Notes: generated by a model not told the origin, from the letters alone. 64,000 nucleotides of DNA from Paragonimus skrjabini miyazakii (GCA_014338405.1 JTDE01000451.1:183835-247834), one strand, 5' to 3'. Positions 51,598-63,530 are shown, numbered from the stretch's first letter. A program made the numbers and translations.

Positions 51598-51906
51598 CCG
51601 ACCATCACAATAGTCACGGACAAATGGAGAGACTACAGAGCTTTGGATGAAATAGCTCATTACGAACACTGGACGATCAATCATTCAAAAAATTTCGTGG
51701 ATCCTGAGAACAGCATGATGCACGCAAAAAATATAAAAAATCTTTGGTCCTTTGCCAAGAAGCACTTTAATGCAATATCTGAATCAAAGGAACTGCAGTT
51801 CCAGGCACACCTTCAGGAGATCTGTCGGCAAAAACGAAATCGTGGAAACATGATCGGAAAACTGTTGTTAACCGTGCCTCATACGAAAATGTTGCTAACT
51901 ATATAA
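51598..51906 (+). pseudogene. Merlin transposase, C-terminal DDE fragment
   Basis: Preceded by a 37-bp intron-like stretch (GTAAGC at 51561 to TTTCAG at 51597). It reads TITIVTDKWRDYRALDEIAH, then HWTINHSKNFVDPENS and HAKNIKNLW. This is the Merlin/IS1595 core with the second catalytic Asp (TDKW) and the NHSxxFVDP motif. The third catalytic residue, normally Glu in NIExxW, is Lys here (NIKNLW), so catalysis should be lost. The frame ends at a stop soon after. Confidence 0.85.
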
Positions 51907-51959
51907 TATGCGTTGACATTATTGCACTCGTTGGTCATTTCGATTAATGTCTTGCGCTG

Positions 51960-52215
51960 AGATAGGTAGCTGCTCTGTCCGGTTGACTTAAGCCATGATC
52001 AACGCCTAATTATGCCGCACTTATTCACCTTAAAAGCTGCTGTGTCCAGTTGACCTAAATTATGTTAAACTGTGCTCCACGCTTAGACACTGATAACTGC
52101 TGCGTCCACTTGTCTTACCTAACGAGCGAAGCCAAACTGCACTCCACGCTTAGACACATAACTGTTCCGTCCATTTGTCTTGCCTTACCGGTTACGCCAA
52201 ACAAATAGGTGGACG
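51960..52215 (-). repeat. Right terminal tandem array (inverted)
   Basis: About four units of ~65 bp in the opposite orientation to the left array, with shared words such as GCTGC(T/G)..GTCC(A/G)(G/C)TTGAC.T and TGCTCCACGCTTAGACAC. Confidence 0.8.
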
Positions 52216-52285
52216 AGTGAGGCCACTGGGGACGAAAACATGGAAATAGAATTTTGACTGATGTACTTGGTAAGTGTGGATAAAT

Positions 52286-54917
52286 CTACAAACATCCTTT
52301 GCATGTTTCCAACACAGAATGTAGCTTTCGGTTTTCATGTGTTATGGATGTCCTTCCGGATGATTGAAACCGTGTTCGGGTGAAGTCTTCATAAACATGT
52401 TGTTCATCGCATCTTATATCTGCAAGAAATCTGCGTACGCATATATGAAGGAACTTACTTTCTTCAACTATATCAACAGGATAACCATTCCCGATGATGT
52501 TTATTCGTGCTTTCATCGGCCCCTGTGCAAGCGGTACACTGTCAGCGGACCGGTTTAATTCGACATCCGTTGTAGTTGGTATGCGAGACTTGCTCCCCAT
52601 ACTCACCGTGGGAGTGCGAACAACGGCTGAAGTAGATGGTGCTGACAAAAGTAAGGATTCAAAACGTGCACTTACCAGGCGACTCAGATTGAAGCTGCCA
52701 GCAACAGAATGGGCAGTCTTTTATGTCTGCCATCTGCACACGTTTAGAGTAAAAAATCAGCTGATCGGCATCACACCAATAACTGTGCAGTTGTACGGGG
52801 TCGCCGCAGTGTCCACATGGCAATCCAGTTTCAGGCTTCTTCACCCACCTTGGTTGCACACCGCTTGCAGCTGAGCCCATGCGGAAGTCGTATAAAGGCA
52901 AGCCAGTTTTGCATGTTCCACTATCTTACTGGCAAAAGCAATGATGCCGTAAAAGCAAGTCACTGCCGTGCGGTTGTTGCAGTCGTGCAGTTTTTGAATT
53001 ACATGATGCAGGGCTTTATAGTGACGGTTGAAACTGGCTGCAGCAAACGGCCGAAACAGCTGGCTTACCAACTGTCGAATTGCACGTTGTACTCTGCCAG
53101 CCACCGCTTATGAACGGGGAGGTGACCTTTGTAAAAGAAAATGAAATCTACAAAAGACCTTACCGTAGGGGTAGAAATGTTTCCGAAGCGCCGACAGAAT
53201 GTGCATGTATGGCAGCCACATTCTACGGTAAAATTTTCATTCACATGTGCCCTCAACGTTATCTAATACGAAAGTGTCGCCATCATGCTGCACACGAAGC
53301 TGCCATCTTCAAGGTAATTACTAGGGAACCGCTTACCTTGCATCTAGATATTGTTCCGAAATGGAGTCGTGGAGTCTGTCCCTTCGGATATTTTTGGACA
53401 AGGTGACTTGCGAACGTGGTCAATCTGTTAAGAATGTTCTTCACGTACCAGTCGACATCCACATCCGTAGGAACCACTCACTGTGAATTCATATTTTCTG
53501 AGTGGCGGCGGCTCGGAAGTCTCTTGGGTGCGACCTCTTCTTCAACCGTACGTTTGCGTTTTCTAGCCTATTATTCGTGCGATTGCCAGTGTACAACATC
53601 GCTTTGCGTATAGATGGCCCACTTCGGCTTGATGCACAGCCAATTACACAACAAATATTTCAGAATCTTCCTATCCGTTCCGCCGATTATATACAAATCA
53701 CGTTTGAACCTACGGTGAACAGTAACAGTGCAACTTACTCTTCCTGATTGTCTGCCGTAGCCTTTCGGTGAAAGAGAAAACGACTGTGAAAAGAGTTTGT
53801 CTTTTAACAAGTATGACGGACGAGTTTTGTCCACTTACATGCTTACGTACGGCATCACGCACGTGAAAATAACGCAACAGGATGTCGTAACCGAACACCA
53901 CGTCTTGCCTTCACTTGCGCAGCCATCTTATCCATTACAAATGTTTTCCCTGCAACGTGGTCGCCCATCATTTTACAAAATATTTCGAAAAGTCTACGTA
54001 GTGAAGCACACGTTTCACTATGAACGTATCCGTAAATCACGGGTCGGCCATGTCCCATGTCGTCTATTACGAAGAATTGATATAACTTCCAGCTTCGAGA
54101 GTATGAGGAAATATAAAATGACATACTTGTGCCTGTTTAACCCGTGGGTGGCATCCACATTCACAAAATGCGAGAAACGTCGGAAAAGTTCGACCTGCGT
54201 TCGTTGGGCAAAGCAAATATACATATATCTGTTGCCGCTAACCCGCATAGTGCGCACCACACCTATCGCACTAATCACCGACAGCACATTTTCGAGATCC
54301 TCCAATGTACGGTGACCAACCTTACGTGACAGACTCACTTGGCATTGCGGGCTTAAACTCGCGGAGGATGTTACCACAGCCAGCGGTTATGATAAACTTC
54401 CGGTGAACAGCCGCCACATACTGTTCAATGTCAGCAGTCGGTGTATTTTACTGGAACAGACTCCTACATTTGTTCAATTCACCGACGGTGAGTCCACGAT
54501 TCGTAGGATGGGAAGCATATAGCAAACGACTGAGTGGATGGCTGTGCTCCAGCTCGAAATGGCTCACAGCCAGATACGCGTCTCGTTGGACTACATGAAA
54601 TTATGACGTGCAACACGTGTCGCGAGAACTGATTTGTTAAGACTAACAACAGTTATTCCACTAGACGCGTCACACAGCCCTGCATACACTCCGACGGCTT
54701 TTGTACTTCGTACAACGATAATAAATCTGCACGATTTCCAGGAAAACATATCACTTTACCTTATCGTACTTCGAAGCAGTTTTCGACCTGCGGCTCGTCC
54801 CACGAACGTAAGTAACGCCAACCTCGTCCATGTACCTCTGGAATCACTTCTGAAACTGTGAGAAAGTGCGAAGTTCAAGATCTTCAAACATCGCCTTGAA
54901 GGTCGCAATATGATCCA
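52286..54917 (-). pseudogene. ZSWIM/Mutator-like transposase pseudogene
   Basis: Minus strand, in many frames. It starts near 54917 with MDHIATFKAMFEDLELRTF. Next come a FAR1-like ELEHSHPLS near 54565, the DDE start FVNVDATHGLN near 54165, and FFVIDDMGHGRPVIYGYVHS near 54070. A second catalytic region (TFVMDKMAAQV) lies near 53930. A SWIM-like finger remnant, FYRRMWLPYMHILSALRKHF, lies near 53200, with its Cys/His residues partly lost. The C-terminal part reads CPFCCWQLQSESPG up to a 34-bp intron (donor at 52675, acceptor AG at 52642), then a Ser/Thr-rich tail to about 52290. Numerous stops and frameshifts mean it is inactive. Confidence 0.8.
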
Positions 54918-55249
54918 TTTCCTACAGAAAAAAAGACTCAACTGGAAATGATATAATCGACAGATGAAATCATTTGTAAAATTTAATTGAAAATATCCTC
55001 GGCATCCTTCTGTTAACACTGCTACACGCAAACAACGACAACGTCAGCAGCCATAAGGATTTTCGGAAAAAAATTACGATTAGGTGGTTTTCAATTAATG
55101 GTCACTTAAAACAAAGGCATATGGGTCCATGACGCAGATTTCGACGGCTTCAATTTCTGCACCAAATACCAAGCTATAAAAACGATTTTTTCCAGGAAAA
55201 TAATTTTCCCGAAAACGACACCTCAGAAACTCACGTTCTACGACTACCA
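54918..55249. other. Junction region, no feature recognised
   Basis: Separates the ZSWIM/Mutator-like pseudogene from the broken 3' side of the CR1-like LINE. No end repeats identified. Confidence 0.4.
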
Positions 55250-56533
55250 TCCATGAGGTATTCCAATAGGGCTAGGCCTGCAGCTAGAGAAAACACCATT
55301 AACGTGCACCCTGTACAGACGGTTAGCAAGACACCACACAAACCACTGGAAAAGATTGCCTTGCACTTCATAATGGGAAAGCTTGCCGATCAAGACGAAA
55401 TGATACACGCGGTCGGATGCTTTGGCAAAGTCGAGATATACGACGTCTATCCCATTACCCTGATTAACTGCTTCCGTCCACTGGTCGGTGGCTATCAGTA
55501 GATTTGGGGTACACGAACGGCTCTTGCGAAATCCCTATTGCACATAAGAGGAAAACTCAGGAAAGGTGAGATACTTATAAAGCGAGTCGTATATAAGCGC
55601 CTCTAAACTTTTTGAGACGCTTGACAGCAATGCAATTGGCCTGTAGTCACTGGGGCGATTTCGCCTACCACCCTTGAAAACGGGTGCAATGCTTGCGAGT
55701 TTCCAACTGCTCGGTAATGTTCCCTCAGAGACATATTGTGTAAACAGTAGGCTAAGTGGGTCAGCAAGTTGTTCCGCCGCTTCCCGCAAGGCTTTGGGTG
55801 GTATACCGTCGAGGCCAGGGGAGCTTTCCCTAAGGCACTTGAGTTTAGCCAACACCGCTGTGAAGGAAGTATCCACAGTGTAAGTGCATCGATTTCAGTG
55901 TCAAGACAAACCTGAGGAACTGATGGTGACTGCGCAAAAACACTGCTGTAAAACTCAGCGAGGACATCAGCGGTCTCCGTATCAGAGCTAGTAAGGCCTG
56001 ATGGGCCCAAGAGTTGTGGAACTCCGGCTTTTGCCTTGCGAGTTGAAGCTGCAAATCGGAAGAGGCAATTTGGATCAGCAATAAAGCGTTCTGTAAGACG
56101 TTGTTGGTAATGAAGGCGGTTGCGTCAAATTAGCGATGTACACCGATTCCAAAGGCAGCGTATGTTTTTTCAGCTTCAGACCCTGATAGTCGATAGCACG
56201 TCCGAGCATACCGCATCCTCAGAATGACTTCAAGTGCAATACAGCATAGTTGGCTTAGAGGCTTATTCCGTTTGGATCCCGATGTTGGTGTAGATTCACC
56301 TACGGCTGCAGGAACGATGGCAATAATCTTCTCAAAGAGGTCATCAACAGAGTGGAGTGAGGTGTATTCCGCCTATGACTGCATTTCCAAGTAGCTACAA
56401 AGTTTCCCCACGTCCATATTCCGGAAGTTTCTGCGATTGCTCGTCGTTTAGCTGACCAGATTCCTATTAAAAATGAAGTCGGATAAGACGACTGCGTGAT
56501 CACTTAGCACGAGTCGTGCGGTGATTGTAAAGT

Positions 56534-56621
56534 TAATAAGGTTGAATCGAGATATCCATCAGACTTATTACAGAGAAACTGGTCAGTCGAATTGGCGATG
56601 ACTTGATTGGTCGGTTACGTA
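56534..56621 (+). repeat. Left inverted arm of the PLE
   Basis: Contains TCAGACTTATTACAGAGAAA and GATGACTTGATTGGTCGGTT, which recur in reverse complement at 58263-58358. The right arm has eight extra bases (AGGTCACT on the minus strand). Confidence 0.9.
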
Positions 56622-58262
56622 GAGTTCCGTAGATTTGTCAACGGAAGGGACAAAGCCGAGTATGCCGAGCAACAGATCGCTAAATGTCCTAAGTCATTAA
56701 AAGAGGAAAAGCTGAAAACCCCCACGACTTATGAGCAAATACGACCACAGGATTCTACTATACCCCGTCACTACGGACTGCCAAAAGTACACAAAACTGG
56801 TGTACCGGTTCGCCCAATACTGGATATGATGAATTCGCCTTACCACTCAACGGCGAGGTGGCTAGTGAAACAGCTTGAACCCGTCCGGAAAGCGATTGCC
56901 CCGCTCAGCCTACGCGATACGTTTGGATTTGTCGAATGTATACAGAACGTTAACATGAATTCACAGAAATCATGCTCGTTAGACGTAGTGTCTTTATTCA
57001 CAAGCGTACCGCTGCTAGAAACGGTCAATTTTTATCTGTGACTACGTGTCTAAGACCGGAATCAATATTGGTTTACCACCACTAAAATTGAAAGAGCTTC
57101 TGCTCCGTTGCACATTTGTTGTACAACTACTGTTCAACGGTGTGCTGTATCGGCAGATGGATGGCGTGGCAATGGGATCTCCGCTCGGACCTCTCCTGGC
57201 CGATACATTCATGGGAAAACTTGAACGCACTACGCTTCACTCCACTATCAGCCAGTTCAGTCAATACCACCGATACATAGACGACATATTTATTGTAGCC
57301 AGTTTGGATACTAATGTGCACACAGTACTCGATATATTCAATCGCGCCCATCAGTCAGTTAAGTTTACACTTGAGAAGGAGACTGAAAACGAGATATCTT
57401 TCCTAGATGTTCGTTTACATCCATGAATAGACGGTACTGTTCAACGCAGAATCCACCGAAAGAATACGTGGACAGGTCAGAACACAAACTTTCACAGTTT
57501 TGTACCCTTAAAACAGAAGAGAAATCTAGTGCGCCGCCTGACTGATAGAGCATACAAAATTTGTTCACCGGATACGTTAGAAACCGAACTCAAATTCACA
57601 AGGAATGTGCTTCATGATAATGGCTACCCGGAACGATTTATCGCCAGGAATATGCTCAGAATATCACACAAACCGGTAGTGCATGACGTAAGAAAGAAGC
57701 CTGTTTTTATCCGATTACCGTTCAAAGGTGACTGTGCCGCAGAATGACTGACAAATAGGCTCAACCAGACAATTAGCAGGACCTGTGCTACAGCTGAACT
57801 CTGTATTCAATTCTCCACATCCCCAATTCTCAGGTTTTATAGTAAAGATGGACTGAGTTCAGACCTCATCTATGTTTATCTACTCATTCACTTGTTCCTG
57901 TGGAGCAGGTTACATTGGTCGAACGTCAAGACAATTTTCGGAGCGAATCCGAGAACACCATCCACGGTGGCTGGGGCACGAGGAATCACGATCGGCCAGC
58001 AGTGCTATTCTCGCTCATCTGGTTGTAAGCGGACACCAGGTGAACACTGATCAAGCCTTCAGAGTGGTATATCGCGTGCCAGACAACCTATCAAAGAGGA
58101 TCCGAATTAGAACACTTTGCACTGCCGAGGCGATTAGAATCAGGCTTCTTGACCCGGTATTATATCATCAAAAACGGTTTGTTCAAGTGCTGCACCTACC
58201 ATGGCCACAAATCCACCGGATCGATGGCCGACCTGCGCGGTCAAACCAGTGAACAAGCGGGA

Positions 58263-58358
58263 CGTAACCGACCAATCAAGTCATCGCTAATTCGACTGAC
58301 CAGTGACCTAGTTTCTCTGTAATAAGTCTGATCGATATCTCGATCTAACCCTAATAAC
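58263..58358 (-). repeat. Right inverted arm of the PLE
   Basis: Reverse-complement partner of 56534-56621, followed by a tail of about 97 bp before the target duplication. The tail contains CCTGAAGATGAATTATCGAA, a PLE-like end motif. Confidence 0.9.
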
Positions 58359-60390
58359 TCTTTATATAATTGTACCGGCCTGAAGATGAATTATCGAAAA
58401 CGTGTTTACCTATATGTCTTTGTTCTCATTACCTTAATGGGTATATTTGAAACGGTTGTAAAGTCGTCTACCATCAACTCTTCGATAGTGAATAAGTGAT
58501 CCACTCGCGACGGATTATGGCCAGTACGCCACAGTGTGAAACCCGATAGGTGCCCCGTAAAACCAAATGTTCCGAATGTGTGAAAAAATCGTGCAAAGAT
58601 AAAATTTCCAGTGCCTGTGTACGAGCAGGCTGGGAAGTTTATTTGGGGTAAGTTGAAATCGCCCACTAACAGAGTGTGGGAAAATCCTAGAGTGGGTAAA
58701 ACTTCCAATCCAGGTAATAAGAGTTCGTCTTTAGAATTATTCGAAGATGGAGGAGGATAGAGGACCCCTACTAGCCAGCGTTCTGAACCACTTCAGCGAA
58801 TCGAGCACCAGACCGTTTCTTGAATCTCGGCAAATACTGGATTGTTAAAAAGGAAGGCTTGAATAGAAATGTGGATACAGAGGGCTGATCCCCTCCTCCA
58901 AATTCACTTCTATCCGCACAGAAGATAACCATATCCTCTACAACGATTTCAGAATCCGGGTAGGAAGTGCTCAGCCACGACTCCGCTATGGCAACAATCC
59001 GGGGCTTTGTGGTAGAACAAAGTTCGCGGAGCTCTGGTAATTTATTCATTAAGCCTAGCGTATTTGTGTACATGCACCTTGCATAGGTAATAGATAACGA
59101 ATGATTGAATTGTGAATTGAGGGGTTCATTTAAAGTGCAACGCTGACGGAGCCGGCTGTAGTGAGTTTTTGAGTTCATTAAATCCTCAATGGGAGTCACC
59201 AGGCGACTAGCACGCGTGCGGTGATTGACTTTTAATAAATCTTGTTCCTCTTCAGAACGATCGGGGTAAAAGGAAATCCCACCAAGGATAAGACGACGCC
59301 GGTGGCGGAAACGCTCCTGTATATGCGATGCCATATCATGCGATGTGACAGTACATTTTGAGGAGTCGTGGTCGGGATTCGTCCGATTCCAGCTTGGATC
59401 GCAGGATTCGATGAATACATTGGACCTGGACGTTGGTACGTTTTAGAGCAGTTGACAGGAATCACCACTGACTCTTGTCATGTTCCAGGTCGTTGGTGGT
59501 GGAATTGGGGACACCCATATTAATAACACTGCGAGATTGATCAGTGGTTCCAGGTCCCTTCTGAGCGAGTTTTTGCCTCTGGCATTCAGTCCATGGCATA
59601 TCAGGGTATGCCCGGGCTCCAGAGTCATCGAGCAGCTTATGTGCCGCGGGGAGAACGTCTGTCAAAGTAGATGACAAGAGCACGACCCTTGCTAGCCGAA
59701 GTTTGTCAGCATGTGGCGAATCTAATTTCCTCGCCAACCTCGTGGTAGAATTTGGGACGCCTGGATTTATGCCCATCTTAGTGCAGAGACTGATCCAGAA
59801 CTCACGACCATGCTAGTCTCGCAGCTTTAAGCTGCTGACGACACATTCAGGATGGTGTTGAACAATAACAGAATATTCCCGAGCAGATAAGCTCAACCGT
59901 TTGGGAGCGACTGCGTTTGTTCCCCTGGAGAACTTCGCCGAACTTAGGCCGTTGCCAACGTAGCTCTCCCGAGCATCAACATCGGGCTTCTTGGGTAGTA
60001 ACAAGCGGAGAACTTCGGACTTCGATCGCTTTTGCTTACACGCTGTTGCCGGGTTGACAGTAGTAATGGTCGTGTGCGCTTTTGGAGCAACCGGGATAAT
60101 CTTCTTTGACGGCGCTCTTGAAGTAACTGCCGCATGTGATGCTGTGCTGTACCACTTGCGCTACATACCTTACTGGCTACAGCTCGTGGCTCAACGGGTG
60201 TCTCATCCACTGGTAAGGTGCTAGTTTCAGAACTAGCGGCTCTACAACAGAGGCAAACAAGGTGGATACCGTCTAGCTGTGTCGCCGCCAACCTTTTGTA
60301 AACCTCGTTTGACGTGCCTAGACACGAGGTGTGAAACCATGCATCGCAGAGCAAACACTGCATGGCGTGGTCCCTCGCGTGGATAATCTA

Positions 60391-61767
60391 CACACAAGAT
60401 CCACAGCTGGATCTTTTCACCATCTCTAGGACGACTACGCGAATAAGGATAAGCTATTTCGTAATTCTCGAAGTTTTAAGGTTACGGACAGAGTCAAATA
60501 TCGATAAAACAACGCGGAGAGAAATTCGAACTCACGGTATTCAGACGTCGAGTTGATTATCAACAAATTCCAGTTCAGCACAGTTCGTAGGACTTCTGGC
60601 GAGTGTCACCGAAGTTCAGCTTCTTGCGCCCGTGAAATCTGGATGTCCCATTGGGTTGCAACACTAAAACGTGGAAGGGTCTTAATTCGTTCTTGTGATA
60701 AAGAACTGATACAGTGACGCATGAATGGAACGACTGTTGGCTAATAAGACAAACTTACCGTATGATGAACAGGGTCAAAACCAACGCTAATGCCGCTCTA
60801 CTCTATTCCGGACTCAGCTGTATAATAGGCTGACCAAGTCCATGAGATAGAAGAGATTAAAAAACACCTGGACACACCGAAACCAAACGGAGCCTACGGA
60901 AAAATAAGGATCGTTTATCCCTCCGCAGGTCATTCATGTGAAGAGGTGTGATGTCTTCACAGTCTTACAATTCTTTCCGCTAATCTTGTGCAACTGCTAC
61001 ATCAGCCTGCACTGTAAATTTTTCTTTGACTGGATAAAAAACACTTGAATGAAACTCCGATACGCGCGCGTGTCAGTCTTATAAATGCGATCACTACCAT
61101 TTTCCAGATAAAATACGTCATCCTCTAGTATGAGAGTGCTTCATATTGCGGCGTTTTGAAGATGTGGTCGAAATGGCAATATACGACCATACAGTGTTGG
61201 CATTACATTCCAACAAGAACACTAACACATTTGATTGTGAAATATGTATGACAACATTCCCAGCTTCCTTTTCTATACGATATATATACTATTTCTCCTC
61301 GTTTGCAAGATTACAGACAGATACTGGTCGGTGAAACGTTGCTCTTAAAAATGGTTGGAAATGACGTTATCATATGGTTGATTCCATCTTCGGTGTATAT
61401 GAAATGACGTAAGAAAAGGGTATCATGTCCCACTCAATCACCGAGAATCTCCAGGAGCAAATTCTATTCACTCCACTGCATTGTATCGAACCGAATTGAG
61501 GTCGCGTGGCGTTCGTTCGGAACAATATACGGAAACAGATGAAATCAAGCTGCTTGCCGATCACCGGGATGGTTACATCTAAGTCAGTCACACTATGATG
61601 TTTAAGACGCGAAGTATCAATCGAGGTGCAGAAAAATATTCAAACCAATATGACAATCAACGGAACCAGGGATGATGATTACCATGTACCCCAAATGCTC
61701 TAGATGCAGGTTTCTGATCACTTCCCGCATGTGTTCGCTTACCAACTTTTTCATGGTAACAGTGGTT
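60391..61767. other. No gene recognised
   Basis: 1.4 kb between the CR1-like LINE 5' side and the left inverted array. I see no transposon domain, gene or RNA that I can support. Confidence 0.4.
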
Positions 61768-61950
61768 TAGCAGGTGCGCCTACTAGTATGAACGTATACT
61801 GTATACACGTGCGTTATTCATGGCCTAATTGAATGAGGATGGAGCGTATGTTGTGTGAACTCACAATGTATTCGGAGACGTTGTCAATCAGGTCAATCAG
61901 GTGGAGCAGCTACTAGTGTGAACGCATACTGCACACTCAAACACTCTTTG
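61768..61950 (+). repeat. Array of Merlin-type terminal units, plus orientation
   Basis: Two or three units sharing GGAGCAGCTACTAGTGTGAA and CGTATACTG words with the array at 50470-50866. It pairs in inverted orientation with 63530-63780. Confidence 0.75.
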
Positions 61951-62949
61951 TGGTTCAGGTTAGCGGAATCAAGCTAGCGATTTCATTTTCCAAAAGGTCA
62001 TAATCAGCCATGTTTGATAATGAATCCAAGTATATTCTATTATATAATAATAATATATATTTCTCAACGCATTTGTGGGAAGCACGCTCGGATGTGCGCG
62101 ATTATGACGGATAATTACATGCGGTATATGCAACAAATGGATATATAACAAGACAGACATAAAATCTATTGACCAGAGAAGACGTAATCAGATGGAAAAT
62201 AGTCACAGTTTACAACGTTTGATTCACACATAATGAAAGAAGATAGTTCGTCTGTTCCACGGATTCAGTCCAAAAAATGAGATGTTGCAGTAATTTACAT
62301 TTTACAAGGTTAATTAGAGACGACGCTTCAAGTATTTCAAGGTCATGGTGGGAAATACGTGCAAATTCATCTTCGAAGGATTTCGCCTTTATTTGACGTA
62401 ACTTCTTTCGGAGAAATGTTGAAGTAGTTCAGTTTCGGCGAAGAAGGACGGGAAGTTCCAAAATCGGGCAAAGAATTTAGCGAATTCCAGCACAGGACCT
62501 CGTTGATTGGTCAGAAACGTCAAAAAGTTGAAAAGTTATCTCTTATTTTTTATATGGGGTGGGGAACAGTTGGACGAGTTGGTGCGCAGTATTTCTCTTT
62601 CCGGGTATGATTGAAGTGGTACTTGGCGATCAACCAAGCTCCTACACTGGCGATAGACTGGAAGTATAATATATATCGTTTAGAAGATGTTTTTGTTTTC
62701 CAAGAGTCACATTAGGTCACTATCTCTATCTAATCGACAGCTATTTAACTCGCACCTACAAGGGGTATTGTGGCGCAAACGGAATCCCCGTAACCGTGTA
62801 GGACGACTGTTGTTTGCTTTCTCGCATACGGAATGCTACTACCGTTAATTTTCATTGTCGGTATTTATCGGTAGGTTTTTCACTTTGTCGCTTGTCCACC
62901 TTCCTTTATGGATCCCCATCTTAAATTTCCCCTATCTAATGAATTGATT
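61951..62949. other. Interior of the second foldback unit, unassigned
   Basis: No transposase or other protein domain recognised; includes a short (TAA/TAT)-rich stretch at 62038-62060. Confidence 0.4.
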
Positions 62950-63530
62950 AAATAGAATATAGTGAAGATATGTCCGAATAAACCGGTTACTTTGAATAGG
63001 CTACCTGAGCTGCAGACATTCTCAATGATTAATCAAACGTTCGGACGCAACGCGCTTAAATGTGTGAGGAAATGTGAAACCTATGCCAACCGTGAAGGCT
63101 CCGCCTGTGAGCAAATATTCTTCTCACATAACTGCATTCGTCATAATGTGTTCCCTAAGAGCGTTACATGCAAACCGCCGATTCAGTCAAAACGTGTTAG
63201 GATTATCACCAAGAGTTACAAGAAACAAAGGCACCGTGAACTTTTCAGCGTTGCACACCACCGTCTGACAGGATACAAAAGCGAGTGCGTAAACTCCAAA
63301 CGAGCAGCTACTGAATAACTCGATTCCGAATGGGCCAACAATATTGAAGAAGCCATAAAACTTTCAACAGACTCTAGCAGAACAAAAATAAGATTGACTG
63401 ACTGAAAAATTCCACCGCCTCAATCTGCCCAAGAAACAAAACACCAAACATGTATACAATCCATCGCACCATCAGTTGACAATCAACGTAAAGGTCGTCC
63501 TGTTAAAAAGGTCTGAATTTCATTCATGAA
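62950..63530 (+). pseudogene. Penelope-like element, N-terminal fragment
   Basis: Plus strand. It reads NCIRHNVFPKSVTCKPPIQS near 63130, then SYKKQRHREL, and after two stops HVYNPSHHQLTINVKVVLLK near 63450. This corresponds to the region before the reverse transcriptase in Penelope-like proteins, where a VPKSLxxxxPxx segment is followed by a (N)LSxxxLTxxQxxVLxKGLNF motif. The sequence stops just before that last motif would end and meets the inverted array. No reverse transcriptase follows. Confidence 0.6.

Larger units (their letters stand above)
50470..52215 (+). mobile_element. Merlin-type (IS1595-like) DNA transposon with tandem-array ends
   Basis: About 1.75 kb. Each end is an array of ~65-68 bp units: six units on the left (50470-50866) and about four on the right (51960-52215) in opposite orientation. 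The interior holds two pieces of a Merlin transposase (51321-51469 and 51598-51906). Merlin elements are cut-and-paste transposons known from trematodes, but ends made of tandem arrays resemble foldback elements. The first catalytic Asp region is absent, so this copy is not autonomous. Confidence 0.75.
56534..58455 (+). mobile_element. Penelope-like element inserted in the CR1-like LINE
   Basis: Plus strand, 1.92 kb, bounded by the 9-bp direct repeat TTGTAAAGT (56525-56533 and 58456-58464). Reverse transcriptase motifs: HYGLPKVHKTGVPVRPI at 56770, motif A SLDVVSLFTSVPL at 56980, motif B GVAMGSPLGPLLADTFM at 57163, motif C YIDDIFIV at 57274 and EISFLDVRLHP at 57390. The GIY-YIG endonuclease (57872-58252) has CSCGAGYIGRTSRQFSERI, SAILAHLVVSGH and AEAIRIRLL. 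A stop at 57424 and shifts near 57041 and 57870 interrupt it. Inverted arms flank the coding part. It is 5'-truncated relative to a full PLE ORF. Confidence 0.92.
55250..60390 (-). mobile_element. CR1-like LINE retrotransposon, broken and interrupted by a PLE
   Basis: Minus strand, in two pieces (60390-58456 and 56533-55250) around a PLE. Upstream is an ORF1-type PHD/zinc-finger, CLLCDAWFHTSCLG at 60357. It is followed by RLARKLDSPHADKLRLARVV at about 59735. The AP-type endonuclease reads YTNTLGLMNKLPELREL near 59075, then VAIAESWLS, LVGDFNLPQINF near 58655, and (after the PLE) LSDHAVVLSDF near 56495. Reverse transcriptase: SPGLDGIPPKALREAAEQLA at 55820, APVFKGG, DYRPIALLSSVSK, motif A VVYLDFAKASDRV near 55430, and motif B-like GIPHG near 55262. 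The motif C Asp pair and the 3' end are missing. Several stops and frameshifts are present. Confidence 0.85.
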
